From JAXLWB01 sp046328715 (GTDB taxonomy: Bacteria; Chloroflexota; Anaerolineae; Caldilineales; Caldilineaceae): 64,000 bases of DNA. The position numbers were made by a program, and so were the translations under genes. The notes beneath the pieces were generated by a model, which did not search any database, was not told the DNA's origin, and was given only the letters and a program-made list of their open reading frames with translations. Position 1 is the first letter of the stretch. Each line of letters starts with the position of its first letter. This document shows positions 15,903 through 24,937 of this stretch, one piece after another. The DNA lies in assembly GCA_046328715.1 (NCBI GenBank), contig JAXLWB010000049.1:1-64000 (forward strand), given 5' to 3'.

Positions 15903-16514
15903 TTATTGCGGTCGCCAATCCGTGGTTGCGTTCGCCCACTGTTGGATGGCGTCGAGCATCGCTTGAGGGGTAGCATTGACCAATTCCCCCGGCAGCGTAA
16001 ATGCTTTTTCTTTCTCGTTCCACACATAATGCACCGTGGTACTCTGTACCCCTCGAAATTCACTGCGTGGAATCAAGGTGTAATCAAATTCATTGTGGCT
16101 GATCAAAACATTGGGCGTAAGATAGATGCCATGGCGAGTTGCTTGGCCGCTCTGTTGTGCGGTACGTAGCCGTTGGCTCTGTCGCAAGGAGCGCAACAAA
16201 AGCACTCCACTCAGGACAAAGACTAGCCCTATAATGAAAGGCATGATTGAAACCGTTAAGGTCACACCCCCTACAGTCGACGTAGAAGGGGCAACCAGAA
16301 CAAACAGCCCAAAACAGCTTCCTAAAACACCAATCCCCAACAAACCGATCCCTAACAGCAATCTCCAGAAGATGCTGCGTACGGTTTTGCGCTCTTCAAA
16401 GAACTGAACCCCTGACGGAAGCGGCTTCTGTTCGTCAAAAAGTGCTTGATAATCGACTGGCAATTTGCTGCGTTCGCCAGTGATCAGCACTTGTGTAACA
16501 GGTGCAAACGACAT
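15903..16514 (-). CDS. hypothetical membrane protein with two TM helices
   Basis: 203 residues. A soluble N-terminal 45 residues is followed by two helices (SIFWRLLLGIGLLGIGVLGS and SIMPFIIGLVFVLSGVLLLR). Then comes a C-terminal region (HGIYLTPNVLISHNEFDYTL, IPRSEFRGVQS) reminiscent of bacterial PH-like YcxB domains at membranes. No catalytic motif. It lies between the SDR and the MetE-like gene with small gaps, so cotranscription is likely. Function unknown. Confidence 0.65.
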   Translation of the reverse strand: MSFAPVTQVLITGERSKLPVDYQALFDEQKPLPSGVQFFEERKTVRSIFWRLLLGIGLLGIGVLGSCFGLFVLVAPSTSTVGGVTLTVSIMPFIIGLVFVLSGVLLLRSLRQSQRLRTAQQSGQATRHGIYLTPNVLISHNEFDYTLIPRSEFRGVQSTTVHYVWNEKEKAFTLPGELVNATPQAMLDAIQQWANATTDWRPQ

Positions 16515-16523
16515 AACAAACCC

Positions 16524-17645
16524 TTATTGTTCTCCCCATACCTTCTGCGCCGTATCCACCACCAATGCCAGCTTGCGCCACTGCTCGTCTTGCGTGAGAT
16601 CGTTGCCGTGCACGGTGCTGGAAAAACCACACTGCGGGCTGAGGCAGAGATTCTCCAACGGCACATACTGAGAGGCTTCTTCGATCCGTTGGCTCAATTC
16701 GCTCTGTGGCTCCAGGTGTGCAAATTTGCTCGTGATCAACCCCAAAACGACGGTCTTACCGGCTGGCACAAAACGCAAGGGGGCAAAACCGCCGGACCGT
16801 TCATCGTCATATTCGAGGAAGTAGCCATCCACTTTCATTTCATTGAAAAGCACCTCGGCGACTGGTTCGTAGCTGCCCTCAGCAAACCACGTGCTGCGGA
16901 AGTTGCCGCGACAGAGATGAACGCAGACGGTCAGGTCGTCCGGGCGTCCTTCGAGGGCGGCGTTGATCAGCGCGGCGTAGGTGAGCGGCAGTTGATTGGG
17001 ATCGTCACCCCGCTCGATTGCCCCGGCGCGCATCTTCGGATCGCAGAGGTAAGCAAGATTGGTGTCATCCATTTGGATGTAGCGGCACCCTGCGGCGTAG
17101 AGTGCGGCAATCTCGTCTCGATAACATTGGGCTAAATCTTCAAAGAAGAGATCGAGGTCGGGATAGGAATGGATATCAATCGCCGCCCGTCCTCCGCGGA
17201 AGTGAACCATCGTTGGCGAGGGGATGCATACCTTTGGCGTACAATTTGGCCCTGTCACCTGCGATTGGAGATAGTTGAAATCATCGACCTGAATGTTCTT
17301 GGCGTGGCGCAGTTTGCCAGTGACACTCAACTTAGGCGGCGTAAAGTGGACCTTCTCTGCCGCATCGGAGCTGGCCGCAATCGAACCAGTCACCGTTACA
17401 CCTTCGAGCTGTTCGAGGAAGTCAAGATGAAAGAAGGTGCGGCGGAACTCGCCATCGGTGATACTGCGCAGGCCGACTGCCTGTTGTTTTTTCACCGCGT
17501 CGGCGATCTGTTCATTCTCGATTTGGTGCAACTCGGCACGGCTGATTTGGCCCGTTGCCGCCCGTTCACGCGCAACCAGCAATGGTTGTGGGCGCAACAG
17601 ACTACCGACATGATCCGCACGAAAAGGCGGATTCGTTTTGGACAT
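16524..17645 (-). CDS. MetE C-terminal-like cobalamin-independent methyltransferase (YxjG/YxjH type)
   Basis: 373 residues, about half the length of full MetE, containing only the catalytic barrel. It opens PFRADHVGSLLRPQPL, has TDGEFRRTFFHLDFLEQLEG, a YIQMDDTNLAYLC segment, VCVHLCRGN carrying the first zinc Cys-containing motif, and CLSPQCGFSST with the second zinc Cys. This is the arrangement of the YxjG/YxjH and MetE-like enzymes that transfer methyl groups to a thiol. The precise donor is unknown. Confidence 0.82.
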   Translation of the reverse strand: MSKTNPPFRADHVGSLLRPQPLLVARERAATGQISRAELHQIENEQIADAVKKQQAVGLRSITDGEFRRTFFHLDFLEQLEGVTVTGSIAASSDAAEKVHFTPPKLSVTGKLRHAKNIQVDDFNYLQSQVTGPNCTPKVCIPSPTMVHFRGGRAAIDIHSYPDLDLFFEDLAQCYRDEIAALYAAGCRYIQMDDTNLAYLCDPKMRAGAIERGDDPNQLPLTYAALINAALEGRPDDLTVCVHLCRGNFRSTWFAEGSYEPVAEVLFNEMKVDGYFLEYDDERSGGFAPLRFVPAGKTVVLGLITSKFAHLEPQSELSQRIEEASQYVPLENLCLSPQCGFSSTVHGNDLTQDEQWRKLALVVDTAQKVWGEQ

Positions 17646-17687
17646 AGCGCCTCCTTTCTTGGGCTTGTGAAACGTTCAAACAGATGC

Positions 17688-18233
17688 TTACCGTACCAAG
17701 GGTTCAACTGTTGGCAAGCTGGTGCCTCCTTCGCCCAGGGTTTTCTGCATCATGACACTATCCAACCAGCGACCAAATTTGAAACCAATGGCGGGTAGCG
17801 TCGCCATGTGGATAAAGCCCAATGAGCGGTGCAACTCAATCGACGCGGTGTTTGCGCTATCGCCAATAATGGCAATCATTTGACGGAAGCCCTGTTCAAC
17901 ACAACGGTCGATTACGGTAGAGAGCAACTTGCGGGCAATGCCACGGCGCTGATAGGGTTCATCTACGTAGATCGAATTTTCCACGGTAAAACGATAACCG
18001 GGACGTGGCCGATAGCTGCTAGCGTAACTGTAGCCCACAACTCGCCCATCAATCTCACCGACGACGTAGGGGAAGCCGTTATCGAGTACCGCCTGCACCC
18101 GCCGCCGCATTTCCGCCTCATCGGGCGCAGTCAATTCCCAGGAAGCCGTCCCATAGACAACATGATAGCTGTAGATAGCATGGATCGTAACAATATCTGC
18201 TGGTTGAACCGGACGGATGAGAAGATCGGACAT
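17688..18233 (-). CDS. GNAT N-acetyltransferase, phosphinothricin-acetyltransferase-like
   Basis: 181 residues. It starts LIRPVQPADIVTIHAIYSYH and continues GTASWELTAPDEAEMRRRV, a pattern shared by Pat/YncA enzymes. The acetyl-CoA site reads VDEPYQRRGIARKLLSTVI. IAIIGDSANTASIELHRSLG and FKFGRWLDSVMMQKTLG are the typical ending. Such enzymes acetylate phosphinothricin, methionine sulfone or similar amino-acid analogues. Substrate not determined. Confidence 0.85.
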   Translation of the reverse strand: MSDLLIRPVQPADIVTIHAIYSYHVVYGTASWELTAPDEAEMRRRVQAVLDNGFPYVVGEIDGRVVGYSYASSYRPRPGYRFTVENSIYVDEPYQRRGIARKLLSTVIDRCVEQGFRQMIAIIGDSANTASIELHRSLGFIHMATLPAIGFKFGRWLDSVMMQKTLGEGGTSLPTVEPLVR

Positions 18234-18310
18234 AAGATTTTGTTTTTTGAAGTATTGAAAACGTTGAGAGATGGACAGCTCAGGAGATTAATACGCCAAT
18301 CTCTGAGCTC

Positions 18311-19504
18311 TTAACTAGACCAACAAGCTCGGAAATTGCTCGCCTCCACATCGTAGCTCCACTCGCCTTTTTCGGCAAGCAAGGCGGCAATATGCCCATA
18401 TTCGTTGGAGGATTTGGCAGCCGCACCGCAGCCACCCACGGCGACGATCAGGCCCGGCTCGATCTCGTCAATGTAGGGGTATTTCTGCGCCGTGTAGGTA
18501 ATAACACAGGGCTTACTTCCCCACGATTCGACCTTTAGACCTGGGAGCAGATCGAGCAGGACTTCTCGGAGCGCCTGAATTTCGTGGGCGTTGCCGGGCG
18601 AATGGAAGTGAGCAAGAAACTCTTCGCGACTTTGCAAGTAGATCGGCTGACGCAAGGTGCCGCCGATCTTGAAGCAGACACGGCCATCGGCATAGCGTGT
18701 AGGCGAAACGGAGTAGATCGACTCCAACAGTGGATGATTGTCGAGCCGCCAGATCAGCGTGGGTAATCCCTGAAGGCGTGCCAATTCGGCTTCTGCCAAT
18801 TCGGCCAGGACTACCGAGACCGCTTTCGGGCGCAGATCGAGCTTGCGCCCCAACAGCAAATTGGTGAAACCACCCGTCGCCAGGATCACCTTCTTGGCAT
18901 GGATGCGGCTACCCGTGTTGGTGACCACTTCAAATTCGCCCTGCTGGCGGTCAATTCCGATCACCTCTTCGCCGATGACGCTTGCACCTTGTTGGGCGGC
19001 GATGATCAATTGCGCCCGCACCAAAGCGCGTGGGTTGATAAAGCCTGCCATCCCTTCTTCCCAAAGCGCCTCGGCCTTGGCCGGAAAATTCAGATAGGGA
19101 AAACGTTCGACGAGTTGGTTGCGTTGCAGCCGTTGATAGACAGCCCCCAATTCACGCCCAACGGCATCCGAGGGTTCAATTGAGTCGCCAGGAGCAAGGG
19201 GATCGTAGGAAACGCGCAGTTGACCGACCGGATAATGAAATTGCACGCCACTGTGCGCTTCAATCTCTGGGTAGACTTCAATCGAGCGCTTGGCCATCAA
19301 GCCCCAAATCAGATCGGGATCAATGATGCGCGTGATACGCCCCTGATCGTAATAACTGGCGAAGACACCATGATGCGTTTGCCAATTCTCCGGTTCACCA
19401 GGGCCAATCGCTGCCACCCGCAAACCAGATGCACTTAGATAGCGGGATGCAGCAGCGCCGATCATCCCGTTGCCGATGACTGCAATATCGAAATTTGTGG
19501 ACAT
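18311..19504 (-). CDS. FAD-dependent amino-acid/sarcosine oxidase-like (DAO family)
   Basis: The start MSTNFDIAVIGNGMIGAAAS at 19504 places the GxGxxG dinucleotide motif at residues 11-16; an upstream ATG would add an unconserved 14-residue tail. The product is 397 residues, the usual size of monomeric sarcosine oxidase (SolA/MSOX). Internal landmarks are VILATGGFTNLLLGR (second FAD contact) and the LIVAVGGCGAAAKSSNEYGH block at the end. The Cys that carries covalent FAD in true MSOX cannot be confirmed; a Cys sits in VAVGGCGAA. Substrate unknown. Confidence 0.8.
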   Translation of the reverse strand: MSTNFDIAVIGNGMIGAAASRYLSASGLRVAAIGPGEPENWQTHHGVFASYYDQGRITRIIDPDLIWGLMAKRSIEVYPEIEAHSGVQFHYPVGQLRVSYDPLAPGDSIEPSDAVGRELGAVYQRLQRNQLVERFPYLNFPAKAEALWEEGMAGFINPRALVRAQLIIAAQQGASVIGEEVIGIDRQQGEFEVVTNTGSRIHAKKVILATGGFTNLLLGRKLDLRPKAVSVVLAELAEAELARLQGLPTLIWRLDNHPLLESIYSVSPTRYADGRVCFKIGGTLRQPIYLQSREEFLAHFHSPGNAHEIQALREVLLDLLPGLKVESWGSKPCVITYTAQKYPYIDEIEPGLIVAVGGCGAAAKSSNEYGHIAALLAEKGEWSYDVEASNFRACWSS

Positions 19505-19598
19505 AGCGATATGATACTCGATACGAAAGAAAAGCCAAACAATCAAAAAGCTGTTAGCGTTTCTGGTTGATCTTTGTTATTCTTTGCACAAGTGAAAC

Positions 19599-19657
19599 GT
19601 GATGCGTGACTCGTGATCCATGAAATTGAAAATCACGGATCACGAGTCACGCATCAC
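19599..19657. repeat. intergenic palindrome C, perfect 21-bp arms
   Basis: Positions 19599-19619 are the exact reverse complement of 19637-19657 around a 17-bp loop. The words GTGA and TCAC recur inside each arm. It lies between the divergent DAO gene and the MoxR operon, so it is not a simple 3' terminator of either; it could be a regulatory cruciform or a leader hairpin of the MoxR transcript. Confidence 0.7.
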
Positions 19658-19712
19658 AAAGTGTGAACCATATAGCCTAAGTCCTTGACTTATTCAGTTT
19701 ATTTTCTCACTC

Positions 19713-20696
19713 ATGATCGAATCAGCGATTGATATTCAACCTGTGCAACTGCTCGCCCAGACAGTGCGCGAAAATGTGGCGCGTGTCATTGTCGGCAAGG
19801 CAGAAGTGGTCGATCTACTGTTGGTTGCCCTCTTCTGCGAAGGCCACGTCCTCCTGGAAGATGTTCCCGGCATTGGTAAGACTACCTTGGCCAAGACCCT
19901 GGCCCGCTCATTGGGCGGCACGTTCCAGCGCATCCAGTTTACACCCGATCTGCTGCCATCCGATATTACAGGCGTCAGCATCTACAACCAGCAAAAGCAA
20001 GAATTCGAGTATCGGGCCGGTCCCCTGATGGCGCAGATTGTCTTAGCGGATGAGATCAACCGTGCCGGTCCACGTACCCAGTCGGCGCTACTCGAAGCGA
20101 TGGAAGAACGCCAGGTCACAGTGGATGGTGCAACCCGCCCCTTGCCCTATCCATTCCTGGTTTTGGCGACGCAAAACCCAGTGGAGTTAGAGGGAACCTT
20201 CCCGCTGCCCGAAGCGCAGTTGGATCGTTTCCTGATGCGCTTGGCGCTTGGTTATCCGCCACGCGAGGACGAACGGCAGATCTTGCGCCGCTTCCGTGCC
20301 AACAACCCCATCGTGGATTTGGCATCCGTGACCTCGACCGAGGAGATCCGCAAGGCAAACCGTATCTGCCGCGAAGTCTATGTCCATCCGGCATTGGAGG
20401 AATATCTGCTCGATATTGTCGCAGCAACCCGTGCCCATAAATCATTGGCGCTTGGAGCCAGCCCGCGCGCTGCCTTAGCGCTCTACCGCGCCAGCCAAGC
20501 ACTTGCCGCCATCCGCAACCGACACTACGTCATTCCCGACGACATCAAAAGCCTGGCTCCTTGCGTGCTTACCCATCGCCTGATCCTCGGTGTCGATGCC
20601 CGCCTACACAGCAAGTCCGTGAGCGAGGTCCTCGGCGAAGTTTTGAATCAAGTTGTCGTGCCAGTAGAAGAGGTGTGGAGGAAAGAGGTAAAGTAG
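19713..20696 (+). CDS. MoxR-family AAA+ ATPase
   Basis: 327 residues. Walker A is PGIGKTTLAKTLA near residue 52. Then come FQRIQFTPDLLPSDITGVSI, the Walker B segment VLADEINRAGPRTQSALLEA near 110, and the sensor VLATQNPVELEGTFPLPEAQ, all diagnostic of the MoxR group. These ATPases act as chaperones that assemble or activate partners with VWA-like or DUF58 domains. The following DUF58 and DUF4129 genes are the standard partners, so one operon is strongly supported. Confidence 0.92.
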   Translation: MIESAIDIQPVQLLAQTVRENVARVIVGKAEVVDLLLVALFCEGHVLLEDVPGIGKTTLAKTLARSLGGTFQRIQFTPDLLPSDITGVSIYNQQKQEFEYRAGPLMAQIVLADEINRAGPRTQSALLEAMEERQVTVDGATRPLPYPFLVLATQNPVELEGTFPLPEAQLDRFLMRLALGYPPREDERQILRRFRANNPIVDLASVTSTEEIRKANRICREVYVHPALEEYLLDIVAATRAHKSLALGASPRAALALYRASQALAAIRNRHYVIPDDIKSLAPCVLTHRLILGVDARLHSKSVSEVLGEVLNQVVVPVEEVWRKEVK

Positions 20697-20745
20697 CAAA
20701 GTTGCAGAGTTAAAAAGTAAATGCACACTTTGCCACTCTTCCCCT
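20696..20745 (+). repeat. intergenic palindrome D with interleaved arms
   Basis: GCAAAGT (20696-20702) pairs with ACTTTGC (20727-20733), and AGAGT (20706-20710) pairs with ACTCT (20735-20739). The order is interleaved rather than nested, so both stems together would form a pseudoknot. The first base is the last base of the MoxR stop codon. Confidence 0.4.
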
Positions 20746-20753
20746 CTTCAACT

Positions 20754-22091
20754 ATGAACCGTCTATCTTACGTCCTCATCCTTGTTATCATTGTTATTGC
20801 CGCTTGGCTGCGCAGCGAGTTGTTGCTCCTGGTTGGGGTGATACTGGCGTTGCTGGCAGGTGCCTCCTATTTCTGGAGCCGCTATTGCCTGGAGGCGCTG
20901 ACCTATGAGCGGCACTTCGGTACAAAACGACTTTATCTGGGCGAAGAGACCGATTTTTTTGTGCAACTGACCAACGCCAAGCCGCTGCCACTGCCCTGGA
21001 TACGAATCGACGATGAACTTCCCAAAGGATTCGATATCGCCGCTCATGGTCGTAAACCACCCTGGGTGGTGGAAAACTCGGCACCCGTGGAAGAAGAAAC
21101 CACGCCTGCAACAAGCGAGAAAGCCCAGGACAACGAAGACGAGACCAGCTTGAGCATCCGCGGGCATGGACGCAGCAAGCGGCAGTTGGTCACGCTCGTA
21201 GGAATGCGCTGGTATGAACGGTTGACGCGCCGTTATCGGCTGCGCGGTAAACAGCGGGGGGCCTGGCTCTTTGGACCTGCTCGGCTCCGTTCGGGCGATA
21301 TCTTTGGCTTTCACATTCAACATCGCAGCGATGAAGAGGTCACCGAGATCCTTGTCTTTCCCAAGATTGTACCCGTCTCTGCCCTCGGTCTACCTGCACG
21401 TCATCCGCTTGGCGACTTTCGTACCCCTCGCCGGGTGATGGAAGACCCGTTGCGTATGATGAGTGTTCGTGACTATGCGCAAGGCGACAACTTTCGCTAC
21501 ATCCACTGGAAGGCCAGTGCGCGCAAGCAAGGCAGCGAAGGGCAACTGTTACAGACCAAGGTCTTTGAACCCTCGTCCAGTCAACCGGTCGCCATCTTTC
21601 TCAACATCAACACCGAACGGTCACCGGTTTATGGCTACCAGCCAGCATTGCGTGAATTTGCCATCAGTGCCGCTGCCTCCTTGGCGCAACACCTTTGGCA
21701 AGAGGGGCGATCAATCGGGCTCTACTCCAACGCTAGCGACACCAATCGCATGAATCACGTCCGTCTGCGTCCACGCCATTCACCGGATCAGTTGATGCTG
21801 CTCCTGACTGCGTTAACACGCATCGACGATGGTTGGGGGCGTTGGCCATTGGAAAACCTGTTACAACTAGAAGCAAGCACACTACCCTACGGTGCCACGC
21901 TCGTGGTAATCACAGCGGTGATGACGCCGATGCTGCGTCAAAGTTTGCTCGATCTGCGGCGGCGAGAGTACGGCGTGGTTTTGCTCACGATTGGGGATAA
22001 GAAAGAACAATCTCCGATCCCGAATCTACAGTCTTATCATCTAGGCGGCGAGGAGGAGTGGAATGCGCTGGCGCAACTGGAATTGGCTTGA
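20754..22091 (+). CDS. DUF58 (VWA-like) membrane protein
   Basis: The start MNRLSYVLILVIIVIAAWLR at 20754 is chosen because the upstream in-frame ATG at 20721 lies inside palindrome D. Two N-terminal helices are followed by a CARDB-like beta region (TNAKPLPLPWIRIDDELPKG). Then comes the DUF58 core around PLRMMSVRDYAQGDNFRYIH with the DYxxGD-x2-R-x-I-HW motif, and a VWA-like C-terminal half. It works with MoxR; the biological output, often cell-envelope assembly or protease activation, is not shown here. Confidence 0.88.
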   Translation: MNRLSYVLILVIIVIAAWLRSELLLLVGVILALLAGASYFWSRYCLEALTYERHFGTKRLYLGEETDFFVQLTNAKPLPLPWIRIDDELPKGFDIAAHGRKPPWVVENSAPVEEETTPATSEKAQDNEDETSLSIRGHGRSKRQLVTLVGMRWYERLTRRYRLRGKQRGAWLFGPARLRSGDIFGFHIQHRSDEEVTEILVFPKIVPVSALGLPARHPLGDFRTPRRVMEDPLRMMSVRDYAQGDNFRYIHWKASARKQGSEGQLLQTKVFEPSSSQPVAIFLNINTERSPVYGYQPALREFAISAAASLAQHLWQEGRSIGLYSNASDTNRMNHVRLRPRHSPDQLMLLLTALTRIDDGWGRWPLENLLQLEASTLPYGATLVVITAVMTPMLRQSLLDLRRREYGVVLLTIGDKKEQSPIPNLQSYHLGGEEEWNALAQLELA

Positions 22092-23649
22092 TCTAGCACT
22101 GCTCCCTTCGATGATGACGGTGATGCGGACCTGTTGGCTGGCCCCCTGGCTCGCCCTGCTTTCGAGCACCTTTGGCATTGCACCTGTTTTGCTCTTCAAC
22201 AGCCAAGGGCCTCAACCAGCAATTGGCGTTACGCTCTTGGCCGGAATTCCTCTGCTCAGCTTTTGGCTGGCACGCCTGCTAATGCGCCATTTGCCTTCCG
22301 AAGATGAATTGTTGTTGGACCATCAGAGCACGGCGACTTCAGTGAAAGTGCGCTTCTCGCTGGCGCTGATCGGGTTGCTAGCGCTCTTGATTGTGCTCTG
22401 GTGGCAATATGAACAAGTTAAATATGCAATTTGGAATCCGGGCTGGCTGATCGATCTTGGACAATCGCTGATCCATGTCGAGGCAGTGGAGGCACCTTCC
22501 GTCTGGCTCACCTTGATCACGTTGATCTTCTTGTGGCTGCGCGGTTTGCTAGATGCAGGGCGCACGCTGGGGCACGACGATGTATGGGCGGCGATGAGTT
22601 CAGGCTTGACAGCGCTCGTCCTTTACTTGCTAGGATCATACCTCTTTGGCATCGCTGCGCCCATCGACTTTTCAAACTGGATTGTCATCTTTTTTGGTAC
22701 TGGTATGGTTGCGCTGGCATTTTCTGGCCTAAAGGTAACGATTGGATTGGACTGGGCGCTGAGTGCCAACCGCCGTAACCCCAAAGCTCCCCCGTTGACT
22801 CGCTACTGGCTGATCAGCGTGGCGATTGTGGTGCTTGTGCTGCTTGGCTTGGGGCTAGGGATCGGACTGTTGGTTGCACCAGAACAGGTCGCTCGCTTCT
22901 TGGCCATGCTCAACGTGGTGCTTAGCTTAGTGTGGCGGGTGGTCGCCTTCATTCTACTGACCATTGCCTATGTAATCTTTGTCATCACCTACTATATTTT
23001 GCGACTGTTCGAGCCATTGATCCAACGGTTGCTGGCCGCCCTGGGCGACTTGTCGAATCTGTTGCCGCCGCCCAATGGTGAACAACTTCCTCAACAGGAA
23101 CCACTCGCTACTGCTGCAGCAACGATGCCGGACGCCTACCGTTGGGTGGCACTGGTGATCTTTCTGATTGGCGTAGCGCTCATCTTTGCGTTGGTCGTAC
23201 GCCGCTTGCGACTGGCTCAAGGAATTGAGAACGACGATGTGCGTGAGTCGATTCTCTCGGGCGATCTACTTCAGGATCAGTTGTCACGATTGTGGAATCG
23301 CCTCTTTGGTAAACGAACCGGAGATGAAGCGTGGGATCCCTTTCTTTCGCTGGAGGGCGAGACAGATACGCGGCGGCGCATTCGTGCAATCTATCAACAA
23401 TTATTGGGGGCCAGTGTGCGCAAGGGTTGGGCGCGCCAACCTGGCCAGACGCCACGTGAGTATCAAGGCTCGTTAACGGCCGAAGTGCACGCCATCGGCA
23501 ATCCGCTCCAGCAGATGACCGAACATTACAATCATGCCCGCTACGCACCTGAGCCACCGGCAGCAGAGAGTGCAGTACAGGCTGAGCAGGAGTGGAGGTT
23601 AATTGAGGCAGAGTTGAAGGGTGAACAGGATGACAAGGTGACAAGGTGA
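22063..23649 (+). CDS. multi-TM protein with C-terminal DUF4129 domain
   Basis: 528 residues with about 8-9 hydrophobic helices in the first 400. The cytosolic C-terminal domain contains DTRRRIRAIYQQLLGASVRK and GWARQPGQTPREYQ, the DUF4129 signature found in MoxR operons, often on transglutaminase proteins. No Cys-His-Asp transglutaminase triad is present, so this is the domain-poor version. The start overlaps the DUF58 gene by 29 nt, with GAGGAG upstream, so translation is coupled. The stop lies within reiterated GACAAGGT words. Confidence 0.85.
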   Translation: MRWRNWNWLDLALLPSMMTVMRTCWLAPWLALLSSTFGIAPVLLFNSQGPQPAIGVTLLAGIPLLSFWLARLLMRHLPSEDELLLDHQSTATSVKVRFSLALIGLLALLIVLWWQYEQVKYAIWNPGWLIDLGQSLIHVEAVEAPSVWLTLITLIFLWLRGLLDAGRTLGHDDVWAAMSSGLTALVLYLLGSYLFGIAAPIDFSNWIVIFFGTGMVALAFSGLKVTIGLDWALSANRRNPKAPPLTRYWLISVAIVVLVLLGLGLGIGLLVAPEQVARFLAMLNVVLSLVWRVVAFILLTIAYVIFVITYYILRLFEPLIQRLLAALGDLSNLLPPPNGEQLPQQEPLATAAATMPDAYRWVALVIFLIGVALIFALVVRRLRLAQGIENDDVRESILSGDLLQDQLSRLWNRLFGKRTGDEAWDPFLSLEGETDTRRRIRAIYQQLLGASVRKGWARQPGQTPREYQGSLTAEVHAIGNPLQQMTEHYNHARYAPEPPAAESAVQAEQEWRLIEAELKGEQDDKVTR

Positions 23650-23676
23650 CAGAGTGGCTACCTGCCACTGCCACTC
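23627..23676 (+). repeat. palindrome E, reiterated GACAAGGT words at the gene end
   Basis: GACAAGGT occurs twice in tandem and a third partial copy follows, spanning the stop codon of the DUF4129 gene. GAGTGGC (23652-23658) pairs with GCCACTC (23670-23676), or AGTGGC with the nearer GCCACT (23664-23669). It is the same style of element as palindromes B, F and G. Confidence 0.45.
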
Positions 23677-23692
23677 CCCATCCGCAATCTAC

Positions 23693-24583
23693 TTATCGTG
23701 TAAAGATTGGTTCTGGGAACTGGATCGTGAAGGTCTCGGGCAGTTCAAGCACGAATTGTTCTTCGCTTGTCTCCGGAACAGGCGTGACTTCTGGAATGTT
23801 TCGTGATAATTCGTAGATAAAGCCTTCGCTGCCCAGGTACATCCCGGCATCGACGTTGATACAAAGACCGTCGGCGTAGATAAACGGAGCCATCACGCGA
23901 CCAGCCGCCAGTTTGGTCACGCAGGAGATCGGGGTGTGACCGTGTACAATCTGGCAACCACCGTATTGTTCAAGCATCGCCTGCGCCTTAAAGACACCGT
24001 CGTTGCTGCGATTGACAAAATCCTCACGAGCGCCAACAGCGCACAAGAGTTGCACCCACGCCCAAGCTAGATCGCTGTGCAGCACGGTGGAGATGCGGTA
24101 GTTGATCTCTTCGAGAGATTCCCCATACTCCGCATAGCGGATCGTGTCCGAGTGCATGAAGAGGTAATCATCATGGACGTACATGGCAGGCAAGTTGGAA
24201 AGCCAAGCGAGATGTTCCTCCGTCAATCGCTCGAAATCGGTGCCGATGCCACCGTTGTGCCGCCACAATTCCCAAAAGGTCGAAGCGATGCAGTCGAAGA
24301 GTTCATTTTCAAAGCGATGAGCCGCCAACAACATGACCTCGTGATTACCGAGCAAGGCCACGATCTGACCCCCAGCCAGTGCAGCTTCGCGCTGTAGCCG
24401 CATGATCAACTCAACGCAACCGATGCCATCCGGCCCTCGATCAACGAAATCACCCGTGAAACAGAGGCTGGCATTGCCGCCGATCCAGCGCAGTTGGCGA
24501 TCTACCAGTCGTTTTGACTGTAGTAGGCTGACCAGCTTTGTATATTGACCGTGAATATCGCCGACTACGAACAACTTGCTCAT
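23693..24583 (-). CDS. metallophosphoesterase (serine/threonine phosphatase / ApaH-like)
   Basis: The start MSKLFVVGDIHGQYTKLVSL at 24583 sets the first metal motif GDIHG at residues 8-12. It then has GDFVDRGPDG and LLGNHEVMLLAAHRFEN, followed by the late HGHTPISCV. These are the four metal-binding blocks of PPP-type phosphatases and ApaH. 296 residues is normal. Enzymes of this group hydrolyse phosphoproteins or diadenosine tetraphosphate using two metal ions; the choice cannot be made here. It is convergent with the MoxR operon. Confidence 0.85.
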   Translation of the reverse strand: MSKLFVVGDIHGQYTKLVSLLQSKRLVDRQLRWIGGNASLCFTGDFVDRGPDGIGCVELIMRLQREAALAGGQIVALLGNHEVMLLAAHRFENELFDCIASTFWELWRHNGGIGTDFERLTEEHLAWLSNLPAMYVHDDYLFMHSDTIRYAEYGESLEEINYRISTVLHSDLAWAWVQLLCAVGAREDFVNRSNDGVFKAQAMLEQYGGCQIVHGHTPISCVTKLAAGRVMAPFIYADGLCINVDAGMYLGSEGFIYELSRNIPEVTPVPETSEEQFVLELPETFTIQFPEPIFTR

Positions 24584-24937
24584 GAAATACCTTTTTTGCT
24601 CGGCTACGCAGATGACAGAAACCCATGTTTGCTGCCATCTGCGCACCTATTTTCAATGGATCTGCTGGCAATACTGTACTTTTAGGTTAATTTCGTGATG
24701 TCTATTTAAGCACTCTCTCCTTGATCTCTCCAGCGACAGGCGCGCAAAAACGCTCCGGCTTTTGGCTCGGCTTCATTTACATAAGATTTACAGACGCAGA
24801 AAGGTTCGTCAGGTTTTATTTAGGCAACAAACTCGTTCCCAAATACGTTTTGCCGCTTTAGTTGCTGGTAATTCCAACATACCTCAACCGTGAAAGTGTC
24901 AGTTAAACACTGGTGCAGGCAAATTATGGCTATGGAT
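24584..24937. other. intergenic region, nothing recognised
   Basis: About 350 bp between two minus-strand genes. A short imperfect hairpin (GCAGATGacagaaa... to ...gcCATCTGC, near 24610-24645) is the only structure seen; no coding frame or clear promoter. Confidence 0.3.

Noticed and set aside
15853..16023. Upstream extension of the HSD10-like SDR (start at 16023)
   Set aside because: The extension has no conserved text and overlaps the neighbouring membrane-protein gene; a GGAGG site precedes the start at 15852.
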